Source of the DNA: JALZVT01 sp964519335
Lineage (GTDB): Bacteria; Pseudomonadota; Gammaproteobacteria; Pseudomonadales; Azotimanducaceae
Direction: 5' to 3'
DNA length: 64,000 nucleotides
Assembly (NCBI GenBank): GCA_964519335.1
Contig: CAZFIA010000005.1
Span: 14,108 to 78,107, forward strand
Translations under genes and position numbers: made by a program
In this document: one piece after another, positions 50,328-59,196 of the stretch
Numbering within the stretch: position 1 is the first letter of the stretch
Layout of the letters: each line of letters opens with the position of its first letter
The notes under the pieces: generated by a model
Databases searched by the model: none
What the model saw: the letters and a program-made list of their open reading frames with translations, nothing else
Told to the model about the DNA's origin: nothing

Positions 50328-52144
50328 ACTTTGGCGTAACGTGCATAGAGCGGACTGGTGTTAAGAAGCTCAGCATGCGGACCTATCGCAGATACCTCGC
50401 CGCCATCAAGCACCACAATACGATCAGCGCCAATAACAGTAGATAGACGGTGCGCGATCGCGATCACCGTCACCTCGCCTCTAATACTCGCAAGCGCATC
50501 GCGAATCTGACTCTCGCTCTCTGCATCGAGCGCGCTTGTGGCCTCGTCGAGTAACAGAACGCGTGGCTCGCTATAGAGCGCCCTGGCGATGGCCAAACGC
50601 TGGCGTTGGCCGCCGGATAAGCCTACGCCGCCTTCTCCCAGTTCGGTATCAAGCCCATCAGGCAGAGCCTCGACAAAATCCAGGGCGTTGGCTTTGCGCA
50701 ACGCACGGCGCACACGCGTGTCGATGATATCGCTACCGGGTTCTAGAGGTGTTCCTGCATCTGTCACCGAGTCGGAGTCGGATTCGGCTTTCGCCTCTGC
50801 ATAGACAACCAGGTCTCGAATGCTGCCCGCAAGTAACGCCGCGTCCTGTGGCACCAAGGCTATGTGTTCACGCAAATCATCACGGTTGAGTGCGCGCAGA
50901 TCGTTACCGTCAAGCGACACCGCACCATCCACAGGATCATAAAAACGCAACACCAGATCAAACAACGTGCTCTTGCCCGCACCGGACGGACCCACCAACG
51001 CCACCATCTCACCGGGATCAACCTTGAAAGAGACGTTGTTCAGTACGCGTACGGTTGGCCGGGAAGGGTAAACGTAGCCCACGCCATCGAAGGCGATAGC
51101 GCCGCGCAGAGCTGATATGTCAGCCGCTGTTTGGGGATCCGGCAGTTCGTTGGGTGCCGCCAGCAATTCCATAAGGCGCTCCGTTGCGCCAGCCGCTCGC
51201 TGCAAATCAGACCAGACCTCAGAGATTGCGCCGACAGAACCAGCAACAATAAGGGCATAGAACACAAACGCGGCAAGCTCGCCAGCAGTGGTGCGCCCCT
51301 GCAACACATCTTGTCCACCCACCCAGATCATGGCGCCAATTGCCCCCATGATGAGCAGCATCACCATGGCAATAAGAAACGCGCGCTGGCGAATGCGGTG
51401 GGCTGCCACTACAAAGGCACTCTCTACTCGAGATTTAAAGGCTCGAACATCTGCCGTCTGATGATTGTAAGCCTGCACCACTTTAATGTTGCGTAACGAC
51501 TCACCCGCGTAGCTTCCTACGTCGGCAAGCGTGTCCTGACTCGTGCGCGACAGCTTTCTAACGCTACGGCCAAAAACAATAATGGGGATGATAATGAGCG
51601 GAATGCTGCCGAGCACAATGGCTGTGAGTTTCGGATTGGTAACCAACAACAACACCACGCCGCCCACAAACATCAACGCATTGCGCAAGGCGATAGAGAC
51701 CGACGAACCAATCACGTTTTGCAAAAGCGTTGTATCAGTTGTAATGCGCGACTGGATTTCGGTGGGCTGATTGGCCTCGAAAAAGCCGGGGTGCAGATCT
51801 ATCAAATGCGCATAAACATGATTGCGCAGATCAGCACTCACACGCTCCCCCACCCAGGACACAAAATAGAAGCGCACAAAGGTGCCGATGGTCAACGCCA
51901 GCACCAGAGCTCCAAACCACAGAAGGCTGGAACTCAACAATTCGGGATCTTGCGAGCCAAAGCCGGAATCGATAACCACACGAACGCCCTGACCCACCGA
52001 CAGGGTGATACTGGCCGTGACGATCAATGCAACCGTAGCCGCAAGGATTTGCGGTTTATAGGGCGCCAAATAGCTTAGCGCGTGTTTCAGGCTGCCAAGA
52101 TTCTTGGATGTCTCTCGTTCGACATCCAGTAGGGGTTCAGACAT
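50279..52144 (-). CDS. ABC exporter, fused membrane and ATPase domains (MsbA/LmrA-like)
   Basis: 621 residues: a six-helix transmembrane domain (to about 320) and an ATPase domain with Walker A GPSGAGKSTLFDL, Q-loop IALVPQDAALLAGS, signature GVGLSGGQRQRLAIARAL, Walker B VLLLDEATSALD and H-loop IAIAHRLSTV. Half-exporters of this kind dimerise and expel lipids or drugs; substrate unknown. An insertion of about 22 acidic/Ser residues (50725-50806) follows the Q-loop, which I do not recall in MsbA. The tail overlaps dinB. Confidence 0.9.
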   Translation of the reverse strand: MSEPLLDVERETSKNLGSLKHALSYLAPYKPQILAATVALIVTASITLSVGQGVRVVIDSGFGSQDPELLSSSLLWFGALVLALTIGTFVRFYFVSWVGERVSADLRNHVYAHLIDLHPGFFEANQPTEIQSRITTDTTLLQNVIGSSVSIALRNALMFVGGVVLLLVTNPKLTAIVLGSIPLIIIPIIVFGRSVRKLSRTSQDTLADVGSYAGESLRNIKVVQAYNHQTADVRAFKSRVESAFVVAAHRIRQRAFLIAMVMLLIMGAIGAMIWVGGQDVLQGRTTAGELAAFVFYALIVAGSVGAISEVWSDLQRAAGATERLMELLAAPNELPDPQTAADISALRGAIAFDGVGYVYPSRPTVRVLNNVSFKVDPGEMVALVGPSGAGKSTLFDLVLRFYDPVDGAVSLDGNDLRALNRDDLREHIALVPQDAALLAGSIRDLVVYAEAKAESDSDSVTDAGTPLEPGSDIIDTRVRRALRKANALDFVEALPDGLDTELGEGGVGLSGGQRQRLAIARALYSEPRVLLLDEATSALDAESESQIRDALASIRGEVTVIAIAHRLSTVIGADRIVVLDGGEVSAIGPHAELLNTSPLYARYAKVQLESSNSASWSRESG

Positions 52145-52272
52145 CAGAGTATTTGCTTGCGCCGGGCGCCGTATCCTACTCCGGCTGCGTCTTGGTGTCG
52201 TGCCCCGCCGTGCATGTCATTCGTCGCGCATGCTATAGAATGAGATCGAGCGAATTTATCGGAGAGAACCCC

Positions 52273-52962
52273 GTGAGCGACCAGCCCCCAAGCAAGCACA
52301 GCATCACCGAGACCGACGATCAGATTCTGGTTGAACCAGCGGATGCCGCCGTCGGTGCAGTAATTTGGCTGCACGGCCTGGGCGCTGATGGTCACGACTT
52401 CCTGCCCGTCGTGGAAGAGCTGAACATTCCTGACGGCCTGCGCTTTGTGTTTCCACACGCTGAAGTTCGCCCGGTGACCATCAATGGTGGCGCCGAGATG
52501 CGGGCCTGGTACGACATCGATATGTCGGCGCCCCTCGCGGGCACCGAAGACATTCGAGATTCAGCAAAGCGACTCGACGGACTGGTTCAAACCCAAATCG
52601 ATCACGGGCTTGAAGCCAATCAAATAGTGGTTGCAGGTTTCTCGCAGGGAGGAGTAATCGCGCTGCAGCATGGTTTGCGCAGTACCCGCAAGCTCGCCGG
52701 CATCATGGCGCTGTCGACTTACGTGCATGACCCGGAGCACCTAATTGATGAAATCACACTCGAAAGCGTAGACGCCCCCATCTTTATGGCCCACGGCATT
52801 GCCGATCCCATGATCCCCATTACTCGCGCGATTACATCGCGCGAGGCGCTGCTCGGCCTCAACTATCGCCTTGAGTGGCACGAATACCAAATGGGGCATC
52901 AGGTGTGCATTGAAGAACTACACGATATTTCTACATGGCTCACACAACGGTTTTCGCCTTGA
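52273..52962 (+). CDS. Carboxylesterase/phospholipase family alpha/beta hydrolase
   Basis: 229 residues from a GTG at 52273 (MSDQPPSKHS), chosen for GGAGAG 7 nt upstream; the frame opens at 52108 inside the ABC gene's region. It has the family opening VIWLHGLGADGHDF, the nucleophile elbow VVAGFSQGGVIALQHG (Ser), the Asp in AHGIADPMIP and His in MGHQVCIEEL. Relatives hydrolyse short acyl esters; physiological substrate unknown. It overlaps miaE by 28 bp (or by 4 bp if miaE starts at TTG 52959). Confidence 0.88.
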   Translation: MSDQPPSKHSITETDDQILVEPADAAVGAVIWLHGLGADGHDFLPVVEELNIPDGLRFVFPHAEVRPVTINGGAEMRAWYDIDMSAPLAGTEDIRDSAKRLDGLVQTQIDHGLEANQIVVAGFSQGGVIALQHGLRSTRKLAGIMALSTYVHDPEHLIDEITLESVDAPIFMAHGIADPMIPITRAITSREALLGLNYRLEWHEYQMGHQVCIEELHDISTWLTQRFSP

Positions 52963-53600
52963 CCACTTCTTTAAAGCGCGGACCTACAAAAACCGCTGAG
53001 CCAGAAAACAACGAGCTTCCTCTACCAGACCGCCTACCACTAGCCCCTACCTCCGATGAGTGGCTACCCTGCGTACTAGCGAATTTTGATGATTTTCTTG
53101 CTGACCACGCTTCCTGCGAAAAGAAGGCGTCCGGCATGGCAGTAAACGTTGCGTCGCACTATCCCGACCAACCGCGTTTGCTTGAAGCAATGGCGGATTT
53201 AGCCGTGGAAGAAATGAGTCATTACAGAGAAGTTATTCGTCTGCTCATTTCGCGCGGCGCACGACCTATTGCTGATACAAAAGATCCCTACGTGAACGCT
53301 CTGCAAAAACACATACGCAATGGTACTGCGGCCTATCTGATGGACCGTTTGCTCGTAGCGGCAGTTGTAGAAGCACGAGGCCATGAACGGTTTGGTCTGG
53401 TCGCACAAGCCGTAACGGACCCGGCACTAAAGAAGTTCTACAACGCCATCACCGCAAGCGAACATCGTCACTGGCAGCTCTTTGTTCAGCTGGCCGCACA
53501 CTATTTCCCACAAACCGAGGTTCAATCAAGGCTAAACGAACTTTGCGGCGCAGAGGCCGAGATCGTTGCTGCCCAACCGCCAAGGGCAGCATTGCATTGA
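52935..53600 (+). CDS. miaE: tRNA-(ms2io6A)-hydroxylase MiaE
   Basis: 221 residues, a non-haem di-iron monooxygenase that hydroxylates the isopentenyl group of ms2i6A37 in tRNA. Iron ligands fit the Glu/His pairs in FLADHASCEKKASG, LAVEEMSHYREVIRLL, VVEARGHERFG and ITASEHRHWQLF. The ATG at 52935 lies inside the esterase gene; an in-frame TTG at 52959 would overlap that gene's stop by exactly 4 nt and is equally likely. Confidence 0.93.
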   Translation: MAHTTVFALTTSLKRGPTKTAEPENNELPLPDRLPLAPTSDEWLPCVLANFDDFLADHASCEKKASGMAVNVASHYPDQPRLLEAMADLAVEEMSHYREVIRLLISRGARPIADTKDPYVNALQKHIRNGTAAYLMDRLLVAAVVEARGHERFGLVAQAVTDPALKKFYNAITASEHRHWQLFVQLAAHYFPQTEVQSRLNELCGAEAEIVAAQPPRAALH

Positions 53601-53818
53601 GGGGCGGAGAATAAATCAACAAACACTCAACAGCTTCATCCAGGCCCACTCAATCCAAGGTTCCGCAATCAATAGTTCCTGGGGGAGAGCCACTTGAGAC
53701 CTACCTCGCAAGCTGGGCCGAACCTATCGCCCGCCACAATTTCACGGCCCATACAGATTCTGAGAAACTAAATCTCGCCCGGATCAAGGCCTGTCGCGCA
53801 GGTCGCTTTCGCTGGGTA

Positions 53819-55192
53819 TTGGTGGTGCCTGCATTCGACGAAGCCGCCGACTGCATCGATACGCTCACACAAAACCTGAGTTTTGAGCGCACCAGCAAGA
53901 GTTTACTGATCATTCTGGTGCTCAATGCACCGGCTGACGCAACCGACGCAGCAATTACTCGCACCCAGGCCGGCTTACCGGATTCAGCGAGCATCGCTCC
54001 GGAAGAAGCTCAGCCCGGCATACAGATTCTCAGGGTAGACGCCGTTACCGAACCTCTTCCAGCTGACCACGCAACGGGATTGGCACGAAAGATTGGCAAT
54101 GACATCGCTTGTCAGCTGATCGCGAGAGGACACATCACCACGCCGGTGCTCTGTAACACAGATGCTGATGCCATTTTGCCGGCTGACTATTTCTCGCGTA
54201 TCAGCCGAGCGCACGCAGAATCAAATGGCCCCCATACCAGAAGTGTTGCCAGAAGAGCTACCGATACAGCCGCCTGGGTATTGCCTTTCGAACACGTTAG
54301 CGACGACCTAAAACAACAGCAGGCCGGTACAGCCTACGAACTTTATTTACGTTCGTTGCAGCTTAACCTGCAACGTTGCGGGTCACCCTATGCCTATCCC
54401 GCTCTCGGTAGTCTGCTCGCGATCAATCCGGTGTACTACGCTAAATCCCGCGGTTTTCCTAAGCGCCGGGCGGGAGAAGATTTTTACTTACTCAACAAAC
54501 TGGCAAAGCTCGCTGGTATTACTTATTTGACGGGGGTACCGGTACGCCTGGCGGCGCGCCTAAGTTCAAGGGTACCTTTTGGAACAGGCCCTGCTATCGC
54601 GAAAATGCTCCAAGAAAAACAGACAGATAAAGAACAGAAACCCGCCCTACCCTGCGACCGGCAGGAGACCTACGCTCTGGCGAGCTTCGCACTGTTGCGG
54701 CAGTTCTACGCAGGTATCAGTGAGCTCCAAGCGACCGAGCAGACACCTGACAAAGCGCCTCCTAGCAAGGAACCTCTTAACCAGGAAAGAGCGGCACGAA
54801 AACTGCCAAAAGCCTGGCAAGACCCAGATTTGCTGTGGCTATTAAAACACCTCGGTGTACCTGGGGCGCTGGTTAGATTGAAAAAGAACTACCGCACCGA
54901 CAGCAGTTTACATCGGGCTGTTCACGAGTGGTTTGACGCCCTCAAAACCGTACGTTTTCTTAACGAGGCGCGGCACTTCCACGACGATGAACCGCTAATG
55001 AGCCAGATTGAGCACTTGCGGACATTTTTACCCCAGGGTTATTCAAGCGGTGATTATGCAAACGCCGCACCTGAGCCTACCCCGGAGGAACGCTGGCAAC
55101 GGGTATGCACGATCAATCGCGATTTGGAGCTCAATCGTTCGATAACTCGTCACTCGGTGATTCGATCAGGCGACGATTCTCCAACAAACTGA
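53819..55192 (+). CDS. Glycosyltransferase family 2-like protein; start not resolved
   Basis: From the TTG at 53819 about 457 residues remain. The start VVPAFDEAADCIDTLTQ, the DxD-like LCNTDADAILPADYFS and the acceptor-side RAGEDFYLLNKLAKLAG match a GT-A fold; a charged C-terminal region after about 260 is unlike known GT2. The frame is open upstream to 53615 and reads as protein (ETYLASWAEPIARHNF), yet has no ATG, GTG or TTG. A good ribosome site (GGGGGAG at 53681-53687) precedes only a TTG in another frame. So a frameshift or a rare start is probable. Confidence 0.65.
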   Translation: MVVPAFDEAADCIDTLTQNLSFERTSKSLLIILVLNAPADATDAAITRTQAGLPDSASIAPEEAQPGIQILRVDAVTEPLPADHATGLARKIGNDIACQLIARGHITTPVLCNTDADAILPADYFSRISRAHAESNGPHTRSVARRATDTAAWVLPFEHVSDDLKQQQAGTAYELYLRSLQLNLQRCGSPYAYPALGSLLAINPVYYAKSRGFPKRRAGEDFYLLNKLAKLAGITYLTGVPVRLAARLSSRVPFGTGPAIAKMLQEKQTDKEQKPALPCDRQETYALASFALLRQFYAGISELQATEQTPDKAPPSKEPLNQERAARKLPKAWQDPDLLWLLKHLGVPGALVRLKKNYRTDSSLHRAVHEWFDALKTVRFLNEARHFHDDEPLMSQIEHLRTFLPQGYSSGDYANAAPEPTPEERWQRVCTINRDLELNRSITRHSVIRSGDDSPTN

Positions 55193-55291
55193 CCGACAGG
55201 AGACGCCACCAATCCGTAAAATGTGCGAATTCTGAGAACCAGCACACAACGGATTCTTGGCCTATGTCCGCGGCCGCCAGGCCTCCTACCT

Positions 55292-55297
55292 TATAAT
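55292..55297 (+). promoter_or_regulatory. TATAAT box placed for a leaderless transcript
   Basis: TATAAT at 55292-55297 ends 6 nt before the ATG at 55304, so transcription would begin at or beside the start codon. No good -35 element is seen at the right distance, and no Shine-Dalgarno lies before the ATG. Confidence 0.3.
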
Positions 55298-55303
55298 CGC
55301 AGC

Positions 55304-55894
55304 ATGGATCAGCAGCTACCAGAAAATCCCGATCTATCCTGGGACCTTGGGTCGATCAACAACGCCAATCGGGCGCGTGACTTTGTCATGCAATTCGAGG
55401 AAACGCTGTGCGTGTATTCGCGAACTGTGAAACAAATCTACAGCACCTACACGATGCACTTCCCGCGTCAGATCGAACGCAAGCTCGTAATACTTCCTGA
55501 TCCCAATGCATTCCACGATACCTACTATCACATCAACCCCGAAGCGGTGATGGCGACCGGTATCTACATTATCCCAGGCGATCTGGTTGACCGACAGGGT
55601 CTACAGCTCGCGAACGTTGGCGAAGGCCGCAAACTGGGACAACGCCAGGTACCGTTCGAGAAAGGTGTACGAGCGATTGCTCAAAAACGCCCAGACTCGG
55701 ATCCGTTCTTGCCGATTCTGGTGAAAGGCGATCTACGAGAATTCGATTCAGAATGGCCCGTGCTGCACTTGCATCGCCTGCGCCTAGATTCACTCGGAGA
55801 TCGCTCTGAACTTGAGCGCAACTCAGTTCGCGAAACCGTGCAGGAGAAGCTGGAGGCGCTGTTCGCCTCTGAACGCCGCCAGAGCTGGGCCTAG
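55304..55894 (+). CDS. Conserved-looking protein of unknown function
   Basis: 196 residues from the ATG at 55304 (MDQQLPENPDLSWDLG; the frame opens at 55223). It is soluble, with alternating helices and strands (FVMQFEETLCVYSRTVKQIY; HINPEAVMATGIYIIPGD; LVKGDLREFDSEWPVLHLH). No family recognised. Its codon use matches neighbours. It lies between the glycosyltransferase-like and membrane-protein genes on the same strand, with small gaps, suggesting one transcript. No Shine-Dalgarno is visible, and a TATAAT sits just upstream. Confidence 0.7.
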   Translation: MDQQLPENPDLSWDLGSINNANRARDFVMQFEETLCVYSRTVKQIYSTYTMHFPRQIERKLVILPDPNAFHDTYYHINPEAVMATGIYIIPGDLVDRQGLQLANVGEGRKLGQRQVPFEKGVRAIAQKRPDSDPFLPILVKGDLREFDSEWPVLHLHRLRLDSLGDRSELERNSVRETVQEKLEALFASERRQSWA

Positions 55895-55920
55895 GCTATT
55901 TCTTAGCGTATAAGCAGCCT

Positions 55921-56796
55921 ATGACTGCTGCGCCGCCCTCAAAGCTACTACCAAACCGCCGATCTCTGCTGCTAGCCGGCTTCTTTCTACTGCTGCTTGC
56001 TGCGTGCTGGTCAGGCACCCTGGAACGCATCGCCCGGGGGGAGGCCGATGCTGCGCTCAATCGCGTTGTTGTAGCGTTCGCCCTGGCGCGAACGTTAAAC
56101 GGCGCAATCTCAGTCGCTCAGGGCACAGAGATTGCCCTGCAGCCGGCCGGCGTTGGTGTAACGCTCACCGCTGGTGAGGTGCTGGACCCGTTAAACGATC
56201 TGGTCGAACGATTTTCGATCCTGGCGCTCACAGCGACCATCTCTCTGAAAGGTCAGATATTGCTGTCAGAGCTATTGAGTACGAGCTGGGTGAACTTGTT
56301 GCTCACCGCCTGCGTTGGTATTTATCTGCTGACCGCCTTACTACCACCCTTGCGGCGCTTCGAAAAAGTCGCTGCACGCATCACCTCGCTTGTGATGTTC
56401 ACCCGGCTGATTTTTGTGGTGGTGATGTTCACCGCGAACTGGCTAGGCAATCTAACCCTGACTGAGCGGCATACTGACGCGGTGGCAGAGCTGACCCAGA
56501 CCAGGGAACAAATCAGCGCCATAAACAAAGAGGCAGACCTGCCAACTACCAACGGTGAATCCTCAGTGCTCGATCGCGTCAGCGACTTCTTTGCCGAACA
56601 ACGAGATGCACTGGATATCGGCAATCGGCTGCAAGCACTCCTCGATCGCGCAGAACAGGCCGTGTCGCACCTGATCACGCTCAGCGTGCTGTTTTTGCTG
56701 CAGTACGTCGCCCTACCCATTGGCGCGTTTTGGCTAGCCAGTTTTTGCGTGCGCACGGCATGGTCGATCTGGTGGCAAACTCCACCGCCCTCTTAA
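55921..56796 (+). CDS. Inner-membrane protein of unknown function
   Basis: 291 residues with about four transmembrane helices (LLLAGFFLLLLAACWSGT near residue 15; LLLTACVGIYLLTALLPPL near 122; LVMFTRLIFVVVMFTANWLG near 158; LITLSVLFLLQYVALPIGAF near 255) and a hydrophilic, probably periplasmic helix-rich segment between the last two. I do not recognise the family. It is on the same strand as its neighbours and ends 107 bp before argC. Confidence 0.7.
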   Translation: MTAAPPSKLLPNRRSLLLAGFFLLLLAACWSGTLERIARGEADAALNRVVVAFALARTLNGAISVAQGTEIALQPAGVGVTLTAGEVLDPLNDLVERFSILALTATISLKGQILLSELLSTSWVNLLLTACVGIYLLTALLPPLRRFEKVAARITSLVMFTRLIFVVVMFTANWLGNLTLTERHTDAVAELTQTREQISAINKEADLPTTNGESSVLDRVSDFFAEQRDALDIGNRLQALLDRAEQAVSHLITLSVLFLLQYVALPIGAFWLASFCVRTAWSIWWQTPPPS

Positions 56797-56903
56797 GCCT
56801 GTACGGAACCCTCAATTTAGGCCTCGACGAGAAAATAGCCTACGACCATCAGGTTCGCGTACTATGCGCGCTTCTTATATTACCTTCGAATCCGATCTCC
56901 GAA

Positions 56904-57896
56904 ATGAGCGCGACCACCACCGGCAGCAGGGCCGACATCTCTACCACTAAGATTTTTATTGATGGCCAGGCCGGCACCACCGGCCTGGATATGCGCGAGC
57001 GCCTGATGAAATTACCGCGATTCGAACTTCTTGAGATCGAGGATGCTGAGCGCAAGAACAATGCTCGCCGCAAAGAGTTGATTGACGCGGCCGATATCGC
57101 CGTTTTGTGTTTACCTGACGAGGCAGCAATCGAAGCCGTGGAACTCGCCCGCGATAGCACCACTCGCATCCTGGATGCATCCACTGCCCATCGTGTTTCC
57201 GCAAACTGGGCCTACGGTTTACCCGAACTTTCTGCGGCCAACCGCGCACAAGTTACCGAGGCAAAGCTGGTGAGCAATCCGGGCTGTTACCCTCAGGGCG
57301 TTATTCTCGGTATCGCACCTTTGGTGAACGCAGGTTGGCTCGACTCGGCTGCAGCGCTCTCGGTGCATGCGCTGTCCGGCTACTCCGGTGGGGGCACCAA
57401 GCTCATTCAAAGAATCGAACAGATGTCACCCGCTGAACGTCCAAGTTGGTCGGCCCGACCTTATGCGCTCAATTTGCAACACAAACACATGCCTGAAATG
57501 CAGTTGTACAGTGGCCTAATGACAGCGCCGCTGTTTGCTCCTACTGTCGGCAACTACTACAAAGGTATGATTGTCAGTACGGCGCTACCGGGCGATCAGC
57601 TATCTGATAACTTCGGCAAAAAGACCGCCGAGGATGTCAGCGCGCTGCTAACCGAAACCTATGAAAATGAACCGTTCATCAAGATTTTGTCGCTTGACGA
57701 AGCAGCACCCGATGGCTTCCTCGACCCTACCGCTTGCATAGACACCAATCGCCTGGAATTTATCGTTACAGGTAATAGCGATCAGGTGCTAATCACCGCG
57801 CGCTACGACAACCTCGGTAAGGGCGCAGGGGGTGCCGCCCTGCAAAATCTCAATCTAATGAGCGGCTGCACCGAAACCGACGGTCTTGCGGCATGA
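56904..57896 (+). CDS. argC: N-acetyl-gamma-glutamyl-phosphate reductase
   Basis: 330 residues from the ATG at 56904 (MSATTTGSRADIS; the frame opens at 56730). Motifs: NADPH loop FIDGQAGTTGL, the catalytic Cys in VSNPGCYPQGVIL, GYSGGGTKLI and QHKHMPEMQLY (His). The GQAGTTG loop and length fit the shorter ArgC type. It reduces N-acetylglutamyl phosphate in arginine synthesis. It overlaps the next gene by ATGA. Confidence 0.92.
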   Translation: MSATTTGSRADISTTKIFIDGQAGTTGLDMRERLMKLPRFELLEIEDAERKNNARRKELIDAADIAVLCLPDEAAIEAVELARDSTTRILDASTAHRVSANWAYGLPELSAANRAQVTEAKLVSNPGCYPQGVILGIAPLVNAGWLDSAAALSVHALSGYSGGGTKLIQRIEQMSPAERPSWSARPYALNLQHKHMPEMQLYSGLMTAPLFAPTVGNYYKGMIVSTALPGDQLSDNFGKKTAEDVSALLTETYENEPFIKILSLDEAAPDGFLDPTACIDTNRLEFIVTGNSDQVLITARYDNLGKGAGGAALQNLNLMSGCTETDGLAA

Positions 57897-59173
57897 GCCG
57901 ACTCACGAGCTACCGCGAACTTACAGACGACGCACTTGCAAACACTCTAGCCGCGGTAGAAACCCAGTTCGCGCGTCTGCAAAAACAAAGCCAGGCTCAA
58001 AACAGACAGCTTGATCTTACCCGCGGCAAGCCCTCGGATGCCCAGCTGGATATGTCTGATGCACTCGACGGTATTCTCGACGGAAACTATCTGAGCGCAG
58101 ACGGCGTTGATACCCGCAACTACGGCGGCATTCGCGGCCTGCGCGAAGCGCGCGAGCTTGGCCAGGAGTTAATGGGTATCCCCCCCGAACTAATAATGGC
58201 GGCAGGCAACTCAAGCCTGGAGCTAATGCACTCGGCAATGACCTTTGCTTGTACCAGGCGCTGGCACAATCAAAAACCCGGCATGATCTGCCCGGTGCCT
58301 GGCTACGATCGACACTTCACCGTGTGCGAAGCGAACAACATTGCGATGCACCCGGTCCGCCTTACGGACACTGGCCCAGACATGGACGCACTCGATAAGC
58401 AGGTTTCGGCTGACCCGGAACTTAGTGGTTTGTGGTGCGTACCACGATTTTCTAACCCTACCGGCATAACCTACTCAGATGAGGTAGTGACCCGCATAGC
58501 CCAGCTGCCGTCGAAGGCAGCAAACAAAGACTTCATTGTGTTTTGGGACAACGCTTATTCCGTACACGCGTTGCACGATCAAGCACCCAAACTTGCCAAC
58601 CTGATGACCGCCGCTGAAAGCGCCGGAACGCAGGACAATATGTTTATGTTCAGCTCAACCTCAAAAATCACCTTTGCAGGTGCAGGCATTGCCTTCTTTG
58701 GTGGCTCAAAACAGACGCTGGATCAGTTTGAAGACTATTTATCGTCCGCGACTATCGGGCCAGACAAGGTAAACCAGCTCCGCACAGTCAAATTTTTGCG
58801 TGGCCGGCTTCATGAGCATATGGCTGCCCACGCTGAGCTATTGCGGCCACGCTTTGAACTGGTAGAGCAGAAGCTGAGTGAAGGACTGAAAGGGCTCGAT
58901 ATCGCAACCTGGACCAGCCCCCAGGGCGGCTATTTTGTGTCCCTCGACTGCTTGCCTGGCCTTGCTAAAGTTATTGTAAGCCTGGCCGCCAGCGCTGGGG
59001 TTAAGCTAACTGCCGCCGGCGCCACCTGGCCAGGCGGTGTCGACCCAGATGATTCAAACATTAGAATAGCGCCTACCTATCCAGAGGCCAACGAACTGGA
59101 TGCAGCTCTCGATGTATTGGTAAGTGCTATAAAACTCGCAAGCGCACGGCACTACGCCGACGCTGGCAACTAG
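57893..59173 (+). CDS. Aspartate aminotransferase-like protein, MocR-type class I fold
   Basis: 426 residues of the Asp_aminotransf/MocR group (PF12897-like): QLDLTRGKPSDAQLDM at the N-terminus, YGGIRGLREARELGQELM, WCVPRFSNPTGITYS, the Asn/Asp in WDNAYSVH, and the Schiff-base Lys in FSSTSKITFAGAGIAFFG. Members transaminate aspartate or alanine with 2-oxoglutarate. No HTH DNA-binding domain is present despite the family name. Overlap with argC suggests supply of amino groups for arginine or related pathways, by inference. Confidence 0.85.
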   Translation: MSRLTSYRELTDDALANTLAAVETQFARLQKQSQAQNRQLDLTRGKPSDAQLDMSDALDGILDGNYLSADGVDTRNYGGIRGLREARELGQELMGIPPELIMAAGNSSLELMHSAMTFACTRRWHNQKPGMICPVPGYDRHFTVCEANNIAMHPVRLTDTGPDMDALDKQVSADPELSGLWCVPRFSNPTGITYSDEVVTRIAQLPSKAANKDFIVFWDNAYSVHALHDQAPKLANLMTAAESAGTQDNMFMFSSTSKITFAGAGIAFFGGSKQTLDQFEDYLSSATIGPDKVNQLRTVKFLRGRLHEHMAAHAELLRPRFELVEQKLSEGLKGLDIATWTSPQGGYFVSLDCLPGLAKVIVSLAASAGVKLTAAGATWPGGVDPDDSNIRIAPTYPEANELDAALDVLVSAIKLASARHYADAGN

Positions 59174-59196
59174 ACAATCAACAAGGATTGAACGCT

